DNA of 64,000 nucleotides from Pseudomonas koreensis (GCF_012986595.1 NZ_JAAQYM010000003.1:248001-312000); one strand, 5' to 3'. Shown: positions 55,074 to 64,000, counted from the stretch's first letter. Numbers and translations: made by a program. The notes: generated from the letters alone by a model not told the origin.

Positions 55074-55820
55074 ATGTGCCTGATTGTCTTCGCCTGGCGC
55101 CCGGGTCATGCCCAGCCGCTGATCGTCGCGGCCAACCGTGACGAATTCTATGCCCGGCCCAGCCTGCCGCTGGCGCAATGGCCGGAAGCACCGCACGTGC
55201 ACGCCGGACGTGATCTTGAGGCCGGCGGCACTTGGCTGGGGATTGGCGCCCACGGACGCTTTGCTGCGCTGACCAACATCCGCGATCCGCATCAACCGCC
55301 AGCGCGCAAGTCACGAGGTGAGTTGGTGGCGCGGTTTCTGACCGGTGATGCGTCGATTGATGATTATTTGAGCGATGTGGTCGGACGCGCGCCGGAATAT
55401 GCCGGCTTCAACCTGCTGCTGGGCAACAGCCATGAGCTGTGGCACTTCAATGCGCGGAGGTCCGAGCCAGTGATGCTGGAACCGGGCGTTTACGGGCTGT
55501 CGAATGCCGGGCTGGACACGCCGTGGCCGAAACTGCTCAAGGCCAGGGCGGCATTAAGCGAGGTGTTGGATGATCCGCAGCCTGAGCGGTTACTGGCGTT
55601 GCTGGGCGATGCGCAGACCGCGCCGTTTGCCGAGCTGCCGGACACCGGGGTCGGGTTGGCGACTGAATCATTGTTGTCGAGTGTGTTTATTGCCAGCCAG
55701 AGTTACGGGACGCGCGCGAGTACAGCGTTGATTGTGCAGGCGGATGGGACGCGGCGGATGGTAGAGCGCAGTTTCGGGCCGTATGGCGGGCATCTTGGGG
55801 AAGTTGAGATCACTGCCTGA
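55074..55820 (+). CDS. NRDE family protein
   Basis: A 248-residue cytosolic protein of the NRDE (TANGO2-like) family. MCLIVFAWRPG and AANRDEFYARP give the Cys2 and NRDE motif at residues about 22-28, with GGTWLGIGAHGRFAALTNIRDP following. Family members are N-terminal-nucleophile-like but no reaction is established; eukaryotic homologues are linked to Golgi or heme trafficking. Divergent from the permease gene. Confidence 0.88.
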   Translation: MCLIVFAWRPGHAQPLIVAANRDEFYARPSLPLAQWPEAPHVHAGRDLEAGGTWLGIGAHGRFAALTNIRDPHQPPARKSRGELVARFLTGDASIDDYLSDVVGRAPEYAGFNLLLGNSHELWHFNARRSEPVMLEPGVYGLSNAGLDTPWPKLLKARAALSEVLDDPQPERLLALLGDAQTAPFAELPDTGVGLATESLLSSVFIASQSYGTRASTALIVQADGTRRMVERSFGPYGGHLGEVEITA

Positions 55821-55834
55821 AAGCGAGCAACCAT

Positions 55835-55864
55835 TGTGGCGAGGGAGCTTGCTCCCTCGCCACA
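55835..55864. repeat. Minimal REP palindrome (TGTGGCGAGGGAGC family)
   Basis: Both arms are fused with a two-base TT centre (14-bp stem), whereas other members have a spacer of 60 or more bases. Between convergent NRDE and ptsP. Confidence 0.9.
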
Positions 55865-55877
55865 GAGCCAGCAGCTT

Positions 55878-58157
55878 TTAGAGGGCCTTGTTGACCGCCG
55901 GCGGATTCATCTTCGACAGCCCGAGATTCTTCAGCGCCAGTTGCAGCGAGCTGTGGATCACTTGCGGGTTGTCGATGGTCATCAGCTCCGCCAGCAGATC
56001 CTTGGCCTTGCTCAGGTTGATCTGGCGCAGCATCCACTTGACCTTCGGCAGGTTGGTGGCGTTCATCGACAGGCTGTCGAAGCCCATCGCCATCAACAGC
56101 ACCGCCGCTGCCGGATCACCGGCCATTTCACCGCAGATGCTCACCGGTTTGCCTTCGGCATGCGCGTCGCGCACCACGGTTTGCAGGGCCTGCAGCACCG
56201 CCGGGTGCAGGTAGTCGTAAAGGTCGGCCACCCGCGGGTTGTTGCGGTCGACGGCCAGCAGGTACTGAGTCAGGTCGTTGGAGCCGACCGACAGGAAGTC
56301 CACCTGCCGCGCCAGTTCCTTGGTCTGGTACACCGCGGCCGGAATCTCGATCATCACGCCGATGGGCGGCATCGGCACGTCGGTGCCTTCGTCGCGCACT
56401 TCGCCCCAGGCCCGGTGGATCAGGTGCAGGGCTTCTTCGAGTTCGTGGGTGCCGGAGATCATCGGCAGCAGGATGCGCAGGTTGTTCAGGCCTTCACTGG
56501 CCTTGAGCATGGCGCGGGTCTGCACCAGGAAGATTTCCGGGTGGTCGAGGGTGACGCGAATCCCGCGCCAGCCGAGGAACGGGTTGTCTTCCTTGATCGG
56601 GAAATACGACAGCGACTTGTCACCGCCGATGTCCAGGCTGCGCATGGTCACCGGTTGCGGGTGGAACGCGGCGAGCTGTTCGCGGTAGATCGCCAGCTGT
56701 TCCTTTTCACTCGGGAAGCGCTGGTTGATCATGAACGGCACTTCGGTGCGGTACAGGCCGACACCTTCGGCGCCGCGCTTCTGTGCCCGCGCCACATCGG
56801 CCAGCAGGCCGGTGTTGACCCACAGTGGCATGCGGTGACCGTCGAGGGTCACGCATGGCAGGTCGCGCAGGGTGTCGAGTCCCAGCGCCAGTTGTTTCTC
56901 TTCTTCGACCACCTCGGCGAACTGTTTGCGCAGGACGTCGCTGGGGTTGGTGTAGACCTCGCCGCGGGTGCCATCGACGATCACCTCGATACCGTCGACC
57001 TTGGCGTACGGCAGGTCGACCAGACCCATCACCGTCGGAATGCCCATGGCCCGGGCCAGGATCGCGACGTGGGAGTTACCCGAACCGAGTACCGAGACCA
57101 GACCGACCAGCGTGCCTTCCGGCACCTCGCCGAGCATGGCCGGCGTCAGCTCTTCGCTGACCAGAATGGTTTTTTCCGGGTAGACCAGGTTCTGCTGACG
57201 CTCTTCCTGAAGGTAGGCGAGCAGGCGACGGCCGAGGTCTTTGACGTCCGACGCACGCTCACGCAGGTAGGCGTCGTCCATCAGTTCAAAGCGGTTGACG
57301 TGCTCAGTGACCACCTGACGCAGCGCGCCCTGGGCCCACTGGCCGGTCTTGATCACGGTAGTGATTTCGCTGCCCAGCGAGGCATCGTCGAGCATCATCA
57401 GGTACACGTCGAACAGCGCGCGCTCTTCCGGACGCAGCTGGGTCGCCAGTTTGGCCGACAACGCGCGCATGTCGGCGCGCACGCCTTCGATGGCGGTCTT
57501 GAACAGCGCCAGTTCGGCGTCGATGTCGGTGATGGTCTTGTCCGGCACCACGTCCAGATCGGCGGGCGGCAACATGACCACCGCGGTACCGACGGCGGCA
57601 CCGGGCGAACCCGGCACGCCGACGAACTTGGCTTCCTGAATGCCCTTGCCCTGACGGCCCAGGCCCCGGATCGACCCGGTGGCCTCGGCGTGGGCGATAA
57701 CCCCGGCGAGCTGCGCGCTCATGGTCACGAGGAAGGCTTCTTCACCTTCATCGAACTGGCGGCGTTCTTTTTGCTGGATGACCAACACGCCGACGACGCG
57801 GCGGTGGTGAATGATCGGCGCCCCGAGGAAGGAGGCGTAGCGCTCCTCGCCGGTCTCGGCGAAGTAGCGGTAGCGCGGGTGATCCGCAGCGTTTTCGAGG
57901 TTCAGGGGTTCTTCACGCGTGCCGACCAGACCCACCAGACCTTCGTTGGGTGCCATGCTGACCTTGCCGATCGAGCGCTTGTTCAAGCCCTCGGTGGCCA
58001 TCAGGACGAAGCGGTTGGTCTCGGGATCAAGCAGGTAGACCGAGCAGACCTGGCTGCCCATGGCCTCTTTGACGCGCAACACAATAATCCCCAACGCCGC
58101 CTTGAGATCCTTGGCGGAGTTCACTTCCTGGACGATCTTGCGCAGCGTATTGAGCAT
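55878..58157 (-). CDS. ptsP: PTS-Ntr enzyme I, PtsP
   Basis: Phosphoenolpyruvate-protein phosphotransferase of the nitrogen PTS; phosphorylates NPr (PtsO) and sits at the top of a cascade reaching PtsN. The 759-residue protein has an N-terminal GAF domain (about 1-170), an EIN domain with the phospho-His in SVLGSGNSHVAILARAMGIPTVMG (GNSHVAIL), and a C-terminal PEP-binding domain with GLYRTEVPFM, LGWRGIRVTLDHPEIF, GVMIEIPAAV and SVGSNDLTQYLLAVDR. Followed by rppH upstream with 22 bases between, its regular neighbour. Confidence 0.96.
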   Translation of the reverse strand: MLNTLRKIVQEVNSAKDLKAALGIIVLRVKEAMGSQVCSVYLLDPETNRFVLMATEGLNKRSIGKVSMAPNEGLVGLVGTREEPLNLENAADHPRYRYFAETGEERYASFLGAPIIHHRRVVGVLVIQQKERRQFDEGEEAFLVTMSAQLAGVIAHAEATGSIRGLGRQGKGIQEAKFVGVPGSPGAAVGTAVVMLPPADLDVVPDKTITDIDAELALFKTAIEGVRADMRALSAKLATQLRPEERALFDVYLMMLDDASLGSEITTVIKTGQWAQGALRQVVTEHVNRFELMDDAYLRERASDVKDLGRRLLAYLQEERQQNLVYPEKTILVSEELTPAMLGEVPEGTLVGLVSVLGSGNSHVAILARAMGIPTVMGLVDLPYAKVDGIEVIVDGTRGEVYTNPSDVLRKQFAEVVEEEKQLALGLDTLRDLPCVTLDGHRMPLWVNTGLLADVARAQKRGAEGVGLYRTEVPFMINQRFPSEKEQLAIYREQLAAFHPQPVTMRSLDIGGDKSLSYFPIKEDNPFLGWRGIRVTLDHPEIFLVQTRAMLKASEGLNNLRILLPMISGTHELEEALHLIHRAWGEVRDEGTDVPMPPIGVMIEIPAAVYQTKELARQVDFLSVGSNDLTQYLLAVDRNNPRVADLYDYLHPAVLQALQTVVRDAHAEGKPVSICGEMAGDPAAAVLLMAMGFDSLSMNATNLPKVKWMLRQINLSKAKDLLAELMTIDNPQVIHSSLQLALKNLGLSKMNPPAVNKAL

Positions 58158-58179
58158 GGCTCGGGGTCGAACTCCGTCG

Positions 58180-58659
58180 TCAGTCGCGCGCTAAAAGGCG
58201 CGGGGCAAGCTCTTTGAGGGCGCGTCGATACACCTCGCGCTTGAATGTCACCACCTGGCCCAACGGATACCAATAGCTGACCCAGCGCCAGCCATCGAAC
58301 TCCGGTTTACCGGTCAAATCCATCCGCACCCGCTGCTCGTTGGAGATCAGGCGCAGGAGAAACCATTTCTGCTTCTGGCCGATGCACAGCGGTTGGCTGT
58401 GGGTACGCACCAGACGTTGCGGCAAACGATAGCGCAACCAGCCCCGGGTACAGGCCAGTATTTCAACATCTTCACGTTCCAGGCCAACTTCTTCGTTCAG
58501 CTCGCGGTACAAGGCGTCCTCCGGCGTCTCCTCGGGGTTGATTCCCCCTTGCGGAAACTGCCAGGCATCTTGATTGATACGGCGAGCCCATAGCACCTGG
58601 CCGGCGTCATTCGTCAGAATGATCCCGACATTGGGGCGGAAACCATCGGGGTCGATCAC
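58180..58659 (-). CDS. rppH: RNA pyrophosphohydrolase RppH
   Basis: Nudix hydrolase that removes pyrophosphate from the 5' end of mRNA, starting decay. 159 residues, start GTG at 58659 with GAGG eight bases upstream giving [15 protein letters not shown]. The Nudix box is [23 protein letters not shown] (GGInPxExPxxAxxRELxEEvGL). An earlier frame to 58719 is not supported. It pairs with ptsP in an operon-like order. Confidence 0.95.
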
Positions 58660-58802
58660 GGCAACAACCTCGCAAACGCATGTCGCCGCATTGTTCCACA
58701 AAGCTTGATAAGGCGGCAACGAAGGTTCCTACCTTATGTGCACTCTTGTGAAAAGACCGTATTCTTGTCGCCTTTTTACTGACTTTTCAGCGGGTAACTG
58801 CA

Positions 58803-59459
58803 ATGCGCCTGGCTCTATTCGATTTGGACAACACCCTTCTGGGCGGCGACAGCGATCACGCCTGGGGCGACTATCTGTGCGAACGCGGCTTCCTCGACCC
58901 GGTGGCGTACAAGCAGCGCAACGACGAGTTCTACCAGGATTACCTGGCGGGCAAGCTGGATAACGCCGCGTACTTGAACTTCTGCCTGGAAATCCTCGGC
59001 CGCACCGAAATGGCCGTGCTCGAGCAGTGGCACAACGACTACATGCGCGACTGCATCGAGCCGATCGTGCTGCCCAAGGCGCTGGAACTGCTGAAACAGC
59101 ACCGCGATGCCGGCGACAAACTGGTGATCATCACCGCCACCAACCGCTTCGTCACCGCACCGATTGCCGTACGCCTGGGCGTCGACACCCTGATCGCCAC
59201 CGAGTGCGAAATGATCGACGGCCGCTACACCGGGCGCAGCACCGACATTCCGTGCTTCCGCGAAGGCAAGGTGACACGCCTCAATCGCTGGCTGGCAGAG
59301 ACCGGGTATTCGCTGGATGACAGCTATTTCTATAGCGACTCGATGAATGATTTGCCGCTGCTGGAGCAGGTGGCGAACCCGGTGGCCGTTGATCCGGATC
59401 CGAATCTGCGGGCCGAAGCCGAGAAGCGTGGCTGGCCGGTAATCAGTCTTCGCGGCTGA
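58803..59459 (+). CDS. HAD-IB family phosphatase
   Basis: A 218-residue cytosolic HAD-superfamily hydrolase resembling phosphoserine phosphatases of subfamily IB. Motif [17 protein letters not shown], motif [12 protein letters not shown], and motif [19 protein letters not shown] are all present. The precise substrate cannot be decided. The ATG at 58803 follows a weak GGGTAACTGCA. Confidence 0.88.
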   Translation: MRLALFDLDNTLLGGDSDHAWGDYLCERGFLDPVAYKQRNDEFYQDYLAGKLDNAAYLNFCLEILGRTEMAVLEQWHNDYMRDCIEPIVLPKALELLKQHRDAGDKLVIITATNRFVTAPIAVRLGVDTLIATECEMIDGRYTGRSTDIPCFREGKVTRLNRWLAETGYSLDDSYFYSDSMNDLPLLEQVANPVAVDPDPNLRAEAEKRGWPVISLRG

Positions 59460-59465
59460 TATCGC

Positions 59466-59557
59466 CATCGCTGGCAAGCCAGCTCCCACAGGGATCTTCA
59501 GTGAACACAAATTTTGTGGACACCAAAGGAAAATGTGGGAGCTGGCTTGCCAGCGAT
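59466..59557. repeat. REP doublet, CATCGCTGGCAAGCCAGC family
   Basis: Arms CATCGCTGGCAAGCCAGCTC and inverse with an AT-rich spacer. Between convergent HAD and the DUF2269-like gene. Confidence 0.92.
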
Positions 59558-59579
59558 TGAGGCAACTCGGTCTCAAGCC

Positions 59580-60005
59580 TCAGACAGGCTTGGCACCCAT
59601 CAACCCGGCAATGGCGATAAAGCAGACAAAGCTGAACAACGCCAAGGCCAAACTGAACTTGCCGACGCCGCCCGGCGCCTTGCGCAAGCGATTCAACCGC
59701 ACCAGCAGCCAGAACCACGCCAGCGCGGCCACGGTGTACAGCACGCTGGAGGCCAGCAGCCAGGTCTGCCCCAGTGGCCAGCCCACCAGATGCACCATGC
59801 CCCAGCCGGTGAACGGCATGCTCAACAGCGCCAGCCCCATCAACAGCCAGATGAACACCCGTGGCCGTTGCAGGGTACGGCTGCCCGCCGTTGCATCACC
59901 TTTGCGCTTCGCCAGAAAAACCCAGATGCCCAGACCCAGCGCACTGGCCAGCAACACCACGGTCGCCACCATGTGCGCCATCTTCAGGGCGGTTAACGTT
60001 TCCAT
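59580..60005 (-). CDS. DUF2269-like membrane protein
   Basis: A 141-residue inner-membrane protein with four hydrophobic helices (ALKMAHMVATVVLLASALGLGIWVF, VFIWLLMGLALLSMPFTGWGMVHLV, WLLASSVLYTVAALAWFWLLV, FSLALALFSFVCFIAIAGLMG). DUF2269-type architecture; function unknown. It lies 39 bases downstream of ilvA on the same strand and may be co-transcribed. Confidence 0.78.
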   Translation of the reverse strand: METLTALKMAHMVATVVLLASALGLGIWVFLAKRKGDATAGSRTLQRPRVFIWLLMGLALLSMPFTGWGMVHLVGWPLGQTWLLASSVLYTVAALAWFWLLVRLNRLRKAPGGVGKFSLALALFSFVCFIAIAGLMGAKPV

Positions 60006-60044
60006 TGTTCGATTTCCTTATGGCCTGCCCATCAGCGTAGCCGC

Positions 60045-61559
60045 TCAGCCAAGAAACAGCTTATAGGCCGGGTTGTCGCTTTCATCCCAGTACGGGTAGC
60101 CGATTTCCGCCAGCGCCGCCGGCACCAGATGACGTTCGTCATGCGGCACTTGCAGACCCGCGACCACTCGGCCATCCGCCGCGCCATGGTTGCGGTAATG
60201 GAACATCGAGATGTTCCAGCGCCCGCCGAGCTTGTTGAGGAAGTTGAACAGCGCGCCCGGGCGTTCCGGGAATTCGAAGCGCAGCACCACTTCATCGACC
60301 ACCTGCGCCGCGCGCCCGCCGACCATGTGGCGGATATGCAGCTTGGCCAGTTCGTTGTCGGTCAGGTCGAGCACCGGAAAACCCTGCTCGGTCAGGCTCG
60401 CCAGCAACGCACTGCGCGGGTCATTTTCCGGATGGGTCTGCACGCCGACGAAGATGTGCGCTTCGCTGCCGGTGTTGTAGCGGTAGTTGAATTCGGTGAT
60501 CTGGCGCTTGCCGATGGCTTCGCAGAAAGCCTTGAAGCTGCCGGCCTGCTCCGGGATGGTCACGGCGATGATCGCCTCGCGGCCCTCGCCCAGCTCGGCG
60601 CGCTCGGCGACGTGGCGCAAGCGGTCGAAGTTGACGTTGGCCCCGGAGTCGATGGCGACGAAGGTCTGGCCGCTGACGCCGCGCAACTCGACGTACTTCT
60701 TGATCCCGGCCACGCCAAGGGCGCCGGCAGGTTCGGTGATCGAGCGGGTATCGTCGTAGATATCCTTGATAGCCGCGCAGATCTCGTCAGTGCTGACCGT
60801 GATCACTTCATCGACATAGTCTTTGCAGATGTCGAACGTGTGCTGGCCAATCTGCGCCACCGCCACGCCGTCGGCAAAGATGCCTACGCTCGGCAGCACC
60901 ACGCGCTCACCGGCGGCCATGGCCGCTTGCAGGCAATTGGAGTCGTCCGGCTCGACGCCGATGACCTTGATGTCCGGACGCAGGTATTTCACGTACGCCG
61001 CGATACCGGCGATCAGACCGCCGCCGCCGACCGGCACGAAGATCGCGTCCAGCGGCTGCGGATGCTGACGCAGAATTTCCATCGCCACGGTGCCCTGCCC
61101 GGCAATGGTATGCGGATCATCGTACGGGTGAATGTAGACGTAGCCCTTCTCGTCGACCAGTTTCAGCGAGTAGGCCAGTGCTTCCGGGAACGAATCGCCG
61201 TGCAGCACCACTTTGCCGCCGCGCGAGCGCACGCCTTCGACCTTGATTTCCGGGGTGGTCTTGGGCATCACGATGGTCGCCTTCACGCCCAGCACTTTCG
61301 CCGCCAAGGCCAGACCCTGCGCATGGTTGCCCGCTGACGCGGTGACTACGCCACGGGCGCGCTCTTCGTCGGTCAGCTGGGTCAATTTGTTGTAGGCGCC
61401 GCGAATCTTGAACGAGAACACCGGCTGCAAGTCTTCACGCTTGAGCCAGATGTCATTGCCCAGCCGCTCGGAGAGCTGGCGAGCGTTCTGCAGCGGGGTT
61501 TCTACGGCAACGTCATAAACGCGCGAGGTGAGGATCTTTTTGACGTACTGTTCGAGCAT
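60045..61559 (-). CDS. ilvA: Biosynthetic threonine ammonia-lyase
   Basis: PLP-dependent deamination of threonine to 2-oxobutyrate, first step of isoleucine synthesis. The 504-residue protein has the PLP lysine in QPVFSFKIRGAYNKL (SFKxRGA), SAGNHAQGLALAA, VPVGGGGLIAGIA, and two C-terminal ACT-like domains (from about residue 325, e.g. AIIAVTIPEQAGSFKAFCE and VVLRFEFPERPGALFNFLNKL), the allosteric form. Divergent from rpiA across a REP doublet. Distinct from ilvD at 34 kb. Confidence 0.96.
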   Translation of the reverse strand: MLEQYVKKILTSRVYDVAVETPLQNARQLSERLGNDIWLKREDLQPVFSFKIRGAYNKLTQLTDEERARGVVTASAGNHAQGLALAAKVLGVKATIVMPKTTPEIKVEGVRSRGGKVVLHGDSFPEALAYSLKLVDEKGYVYIHPYDDPHTIAGQGTVAMEILRQHPQPLDAIFVPVGGGGLIAGIAAYVKYLRPDIKVIGVEPDDSNCLQAAMAAGERVVLPSVGIFADGVAVAQIGQHTFDICKDYVDEVITVSTDEICAAIKDIYDDTRSITEPAGALGVAGIKKYVELRGVSGQTFVAIDSGANVNFDRLRHVAERAELGEGREAIIAVTIPEQAGSFKAFCEAIGKRQITEFNYRYNTGSEAHIFVGVQTHPENDPRSALLASLTEQGFPVLDLTDNELAKLHIRHMVGGRAAQVVDEVVLRFEFPERPGALFNFLNKLGGRWNISMFHYRNHGAADGRVVAGLQVPHDERHLVPAALAEIGYPYWDESDNPAYKLFLG

Positions 61560-61661
61560 CGGAAAGCATCACTGAGCGGGTTGGGCAGGGCCAAGGAGTC
61601 TAACCCGGCTTTTGCTCGGGCGACCACACTAAACAGGTGGTTTTAGCCCGTGGAAAGCCAT

Positions 61662-61783
61662 TGTGGCGAGGGAGCTTGCTCCCGCCCGGCTGCGCAGCAG
61701 TCGTAATACCTGAGTACGCGATCTGTCAGAACGAATGCTGGGGACCGCTTCGCGCTCCAGCGGGAGCAAGCTCCCTCGCCACA
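61662..61783. repeat. REP doublet, TGTGGCGAGGGAGC family
   Basis: Inverse arms with a long spacer holding a GCCCGGCTGCGCAGCAGTCG sub-hairpin, in the divergent ilvA/rpiA gap, so close to both promoters. Confidence 0.92.
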
Positions 61784-61897
61784 AAAGCCGCACCCTCCGA
61801 AACAGTACTGTCTGCCAATCGGGCAATGACCTGCCTCGCCCCTCGGGCCTATAATGCCGGCCTTTCCGTTCTCCCCTTGCCCGCTTCCGGAGCCCGC

Positions 61898-62572
61898 ATG
61901 ACCCAGGATCAACTCAAACAGGCAGTGGCTCAGGCCGCCGTCGACTTCATCCTTCCGAAACTCGACGACAAGAGCATCGTCGGGGTCGGCACCGGCTCCA
62001 CCGCCAACTGCTTTATCGATGCCCTGGCCCAGCACAAGGGCGCGTTCGATGGCGCCGTCGCCAGCTCCGAAGCCACTGCTGCGCGCCTCAAGGGCCACGG
62101 CATCCCGGTGTATGAGCTGAACACCGTCAGCGACCTGGAGTTCTACGTCGACGGCGCCGACGAAAGCGACGCGCACCTGAACCTGATCAAGGGCGGCGGC
62201 GCGGCCCTGACCCGCGAGAAGATCGTCGCGGCCGTGGCCAAGACCTTCATCTGCATCGCCGACGCCAGCAAACTGGTGCCGGTGCTGGGCGAATTCCCGC
62301 TGCCAGTCGAAGTGATCCCGATGGCCCGCAGCCACGTCGCCCGTCAACTGGTGAAACTGGGCGGCGACCCGGTGTACCGCGAAGGCGTGCTGACCGACAA
62401 CGGCAACATCATCCTCGACGTGCACAACCTGCAGATCACCAACCCGGTGGAGCTGGAAGCGCAGATCAACGCGATCGTCGGCGTGGTCACCAACGGCCTG
62501 TTCGCGGCGCGTCCGGCGGACCTGTTGCTGCTGGGCACCGCTGAAGGTGTGAAGACCCTGAAGGCTGAGTAA
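61898..62572 (+). CDS. rpiA: Ribose-5-phosphate isomerase A
   Basis: Interconverts ribose 5-phosphate and ribulose 5-phosphate. 224 residues; [15 protein letters not shown] is the substrate loop, [25 protein letters not shown] (DGADE and KGGGxAxxxEK motifs) carries catalytic Asp/Lys residues, and [18 protein letters not shown] closes the protein. Start at 61898 with CGGAGC upstream; an upstream frame through the REP is not counted. Confidence 0.96.
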   Translation: MTQDQLKQAVAQAAVDFILPKLDDKSIVGVGTGSTANCFIDALAQHKGAFDGAVASSEATAARLKGHGIPVYELNTVSDLEFYVDGADESDAHLNLIKGGGAALTREKIVAAVAKTFICIADASKLVPVLGEFPLPVEVIPMARSHVARQLVKLGGDPVYREGVLTDNGNIILDVHNLQITNPVELEAQINAIVGVVTNGLFAARPADLLLLGTAEGVKTLKAE

Positions 62573-62610
62573 ACCAAGGCTGCCCAAGCTTTATGGGCAT
62601 GCGAATAAAC

Positions 62611-62702
62611 CTGTGGGAGCTGGCTTGCCAGCGATGAGGCCGTCAGATTCAACAACAATGTTGACTGATAGACCGCCATCGCTGGCAAGCCAGCTCCCAC
62701 AG
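62611..62702. repeat. REP doublet, CATCGCTGGCAAGCCAGC family, reversed arms
   Basis: Starts CTGTGGGAGCTGGCTTGCC and ends with the inverse arm; orientation is opposite to 36157 and 59466. Between convergent rpiA and the SdiA-regulated-type gene. Confidence 0.92.
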
Positions 62703-62720
62703 TGTTTTTTGGAGTGTCAG

Positions 62721-63638
62721 TCAGGGCTGTGCAGGTTTCTTGAAGACGTAAAACAAGTTCGGCTCACTCACCAGATACAACGTCCCGTCATCATCCATCG
62801 CAATGCCTTCAGCCTGCGGCACGCTCTTCTGCAAGCCTTGGCGGCCCTTGTTCAGCGACAAGGTGCTCAGCGGCCTGCCATCCACGTCCAGCTCCAGAAT
62901 CAGCCCCGACTCATCGGACAGCGCCAGCAGATGGCCGCTGCGCTCGTCGTATTGCAGGCTCGACAGGTCGCGCACGAACATCCCGGCATCACGCTTGGGG
63001 TTGTTGATCACGTGTACCGCGTAGGATTTTTCCGGATTGAAGTGCGGGAAACCGTGCACTTCGTAAATCAGCATCGGGTCACGTTCCTTGGCCACGAACA
63101 GGCGCTTGCCCACCGAGTCGTACGCCAGGCCTTCGAACCCTTTGTTGCCGCTCATGTGTACGCCGAGGGTCATCTGTTCGGCGTCCGCCGCATCGAGGAA
63201 CGTGGTGTCCTGCTCAAGATGAACCTTGATCAGCCGTTGCTGACGCTCGTCGGTGATCACATAAGTGTCGGCACTGATGAACTCCACCGCCTCCGCATCA
63301 CCGAAGCCGATCAGCGCGATGCGCCGCAGGATCTTGCCTTCGAGCGACAATTCGACCAGTTCAGCATGCTTGTTGGTCACGGTGAACAGGCTGTTGCGCA
63401 CCGGATCGTAGGTCAGCGCCGAGACATCGTCGTTCAGGCCGTCGATGACCCTGGCTTCGACCTCGACCCGGTACTGATCAAGGCCGATGGCCTGACTGCT
63501 CAACGGCTGCCACAGGCTGTGCAGGTTGAACCAGGCACGCTCGAACAGGCGCAGATATTGGCCGATCGCGATCAACACGATCAGGACTATCACTGACAAG
63601 ATGACAATCAGGGGCTTGGGACGGGCAAATCGACGCAT
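62721..63638 (-). CDS. SdiA-regulated domain protein (YjiK-like), copy 1
   Basis: A 305-residue envelope protein of the SdiA-regulated/YjiK family: an N-terminal membrane anchor (PLIVILSVIVLIVLIAIGQYL) followed by a beta-propeller-type domain with DGLNDDVSALTYDPVRNSLFTVTNKHAELVEL (in part) and SVPQAEGIAMDDDGTLYLVSEPNLFYVF. Function unknown. I start at MRRFARPKP (63638); a longer frame has no ribosome site. A paralogue follows immediately upstream at the window edge. Confidence 0.82.
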   Translation of the reverse strand: MRRFARPKPLIVILSVIVLIVLIAIGQYLRLFERAWFNLHSLWQPLSSQAIGLDQYRVEVEARVIDGLNDDVSALTYDPVRNSLFTVTNKHAELVELSLEGKILRRIALIGFGDAEAVEFISADTYVITDERQQRLIKVHLEQDTTFLDAADAEQMTLGVHMSGNKGFEGLAYDSVGKRLFVAKERDPMLIYEVHGFPHFNPEKSYAVHVINNPKRDAGMFVRDLSSLQYDERSGHLLALSDESGLILELDVDGRPLSTLSLNKGRQGLQKSVPQAEGIAMDDDGTLYLVSEPNLFYVFKKPAQP

Positions 63639-63732
63639 TCGGGCAGGCTCGGGATCAAAACAGGCGGATGAAATATCACGCCTGTCTGAACTGAAGCTTA
63701 ATGGCCACTTGCCCTTGGCCACAACAGAACCG

Positions 63733-63817
63733 TGTAGGAGCTGCCTCAGGCTGCGATCTTTTGACGTTGCTTCTAAAAAACAAAATCAAAAGATCGCAGC
63801 CTGAGGCAGCTCTTGCA
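63733..63817. repeat. REP doublet, GTAGGAGCTGC...TGCGATC family variant
   Basis: Arms TGTAGGAGCTGCCTCAGGCT and inverse differ from the main family in the GCCTCAGGC part, yet the two arms match each other, a compensated variant. It lies between the two SdiA-regulated-type genes. Confidence 0.88.
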
Positions 63818-63837
63818 TGAGGACCGGTGAAAGGCTT

Positions 63838-64000
63838 TTATTTCTGCTTTTCGAAACGGTAGAACAGGTTCGGCTCGCTGACCATGTACAGCGTACCGGC
63901 GTCGTCCATGGTCACGCCTTCGGCGCGGGGAATGGTGTTCTTCAGACCGTTGAAGCCGCCGAGCAGGGTCATGAAGCTGACCTGATCACCCTTCTCGTCC
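63838..64000 (-). CDS. SdiA-regulated domain protein, copy 2 (3' end only)
   Basis: The last 53 residues of a second member of the same family as the preceding gene, reading ...IPRAEGVTMDDAGTLYMVSEPNLFYRFEKQK in pieces. It ends at TAA (63838-63840); the start lies past the window. Its closing region is closely similar to that of copy 1 (MDDDGTLYLVSEPNLFYVF), so a tandem duplication is likely. Confidence 0.85.
   Translation of the reverse strand, partial: DEKGDQVSFMTLLGGFNGLKNTIPRAEGVTMDDAGTLYMVSEPNLFYRFEKQK

Noticed and set aside
55836..58217. A 793-codon open frame on + opposite ptsP
   Set aside because: PtsP on the - strand has complete domains and motifs; the + frame shows no recognisable motif and begins inside a REP.

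Overview
The window is a 64-kb piece of chromosome from a fluorescent Pseudomonas, most likely of the P. fluorescens group. The assignment rests on GC-rich coding with GGAG-type ribosome sites, on a gene order that follows the P. aeruginosa PA0330-PA0394 block in broad outline (rpiA, ilvA, HAD, rppH, ptsP, TauE/SafE, lgt, thyA ... mutM, ferredoxin, coaD, laoABCR, sulfurtransferase ... M16 pair, ftsY-ftsE-ftsX-rpoH, mtgA, thiS-thiG, trmB, hemW, rdgB, metW, metX, YggT, proC, YggS), and on many palindromic REP doublets of the kind common in this group. No rRNA, tRNA, CRISPR array, prophage or IS transposase was found.

Layout. 1-6.9 kb: yggS (5' cut)-proC-yggT-yggU, then metX-metW-DUF4426-rdgB-hemW-DUF3392, all on +. 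7-9.4 kb: trmB, thiG, thiS and a DUF423 membrane protein on -. 9.5-14.5 kb: mtgA (+) facing rpoH-ftsX-ftsE-ftsY (-). 14.9-19.4 kb: two M16 peptidase-family genes, rsmD and a YheT-like hydrolase (+). 19.5-25 kb: a sulfurtransferase, then the long-chain alcohol oxidation locus laoR/laoCBA with a perfect operator palindrome in the divergent promoter. 25-30.3 kb: coaD, ferredoxin, mutM, an HDOD protein, a DJ-1/PfpI protein and rlmI. 30.3-34 kb: an accessory island with AT-rich upstream DNA. 34.2-42.4 kb: ilvD, phosphorylcholine phosphatase, cystine importer, folA and a DUF2868/DUF3482 GTPase pair. 42.5-49.3 kb: an aminophosphonate uptake and catabolism cluster on - (HD-domain oxygenase, FAD oxidoreductase, ABC transporter, LysR). 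49.3-52.1 kb: a Cd/Zn/Pb P-type ATPase and divergent CadR with a classic MerR-type promoter. 52.2-64 kb: thyA, lgt, TauE/SafE, NRDE, ptsP, rppH, HAD, DUF2269-like, ilvA, rpiA and two tandem SdiA-regulated-type genes, the second cut by the window edge.

The most unusual element is the 30.4-34.0 kb island. A 23-codon gene (30558-30629) with a good ribosome site is followed by a strong stem-loop, then by three overlapping genes: a SagB-type (nitroreductase-fold) dehydrogenase with an extra N-terminal domain, an AurF-like diiron oxygenase with all seven metal ligands present, and a Bcr/CflA-type MFS exporter. This looks like a compact pathway that oxidises and exports a small molecule, plausibly derived from the short peptide. 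I do not recognise it as a characterised system. The short peptide has no Cys or Ser and there is no YcaO cyclodehydratase, so ordinary azole chemistry is unlikely.

REP doublets of six sequence families sit in at least nineteen intergenic gaps. They are often at convergent gene ends, and one abuts the start of a hydrolase gene. No RAYT transposase that could mobilise them is present in the window.
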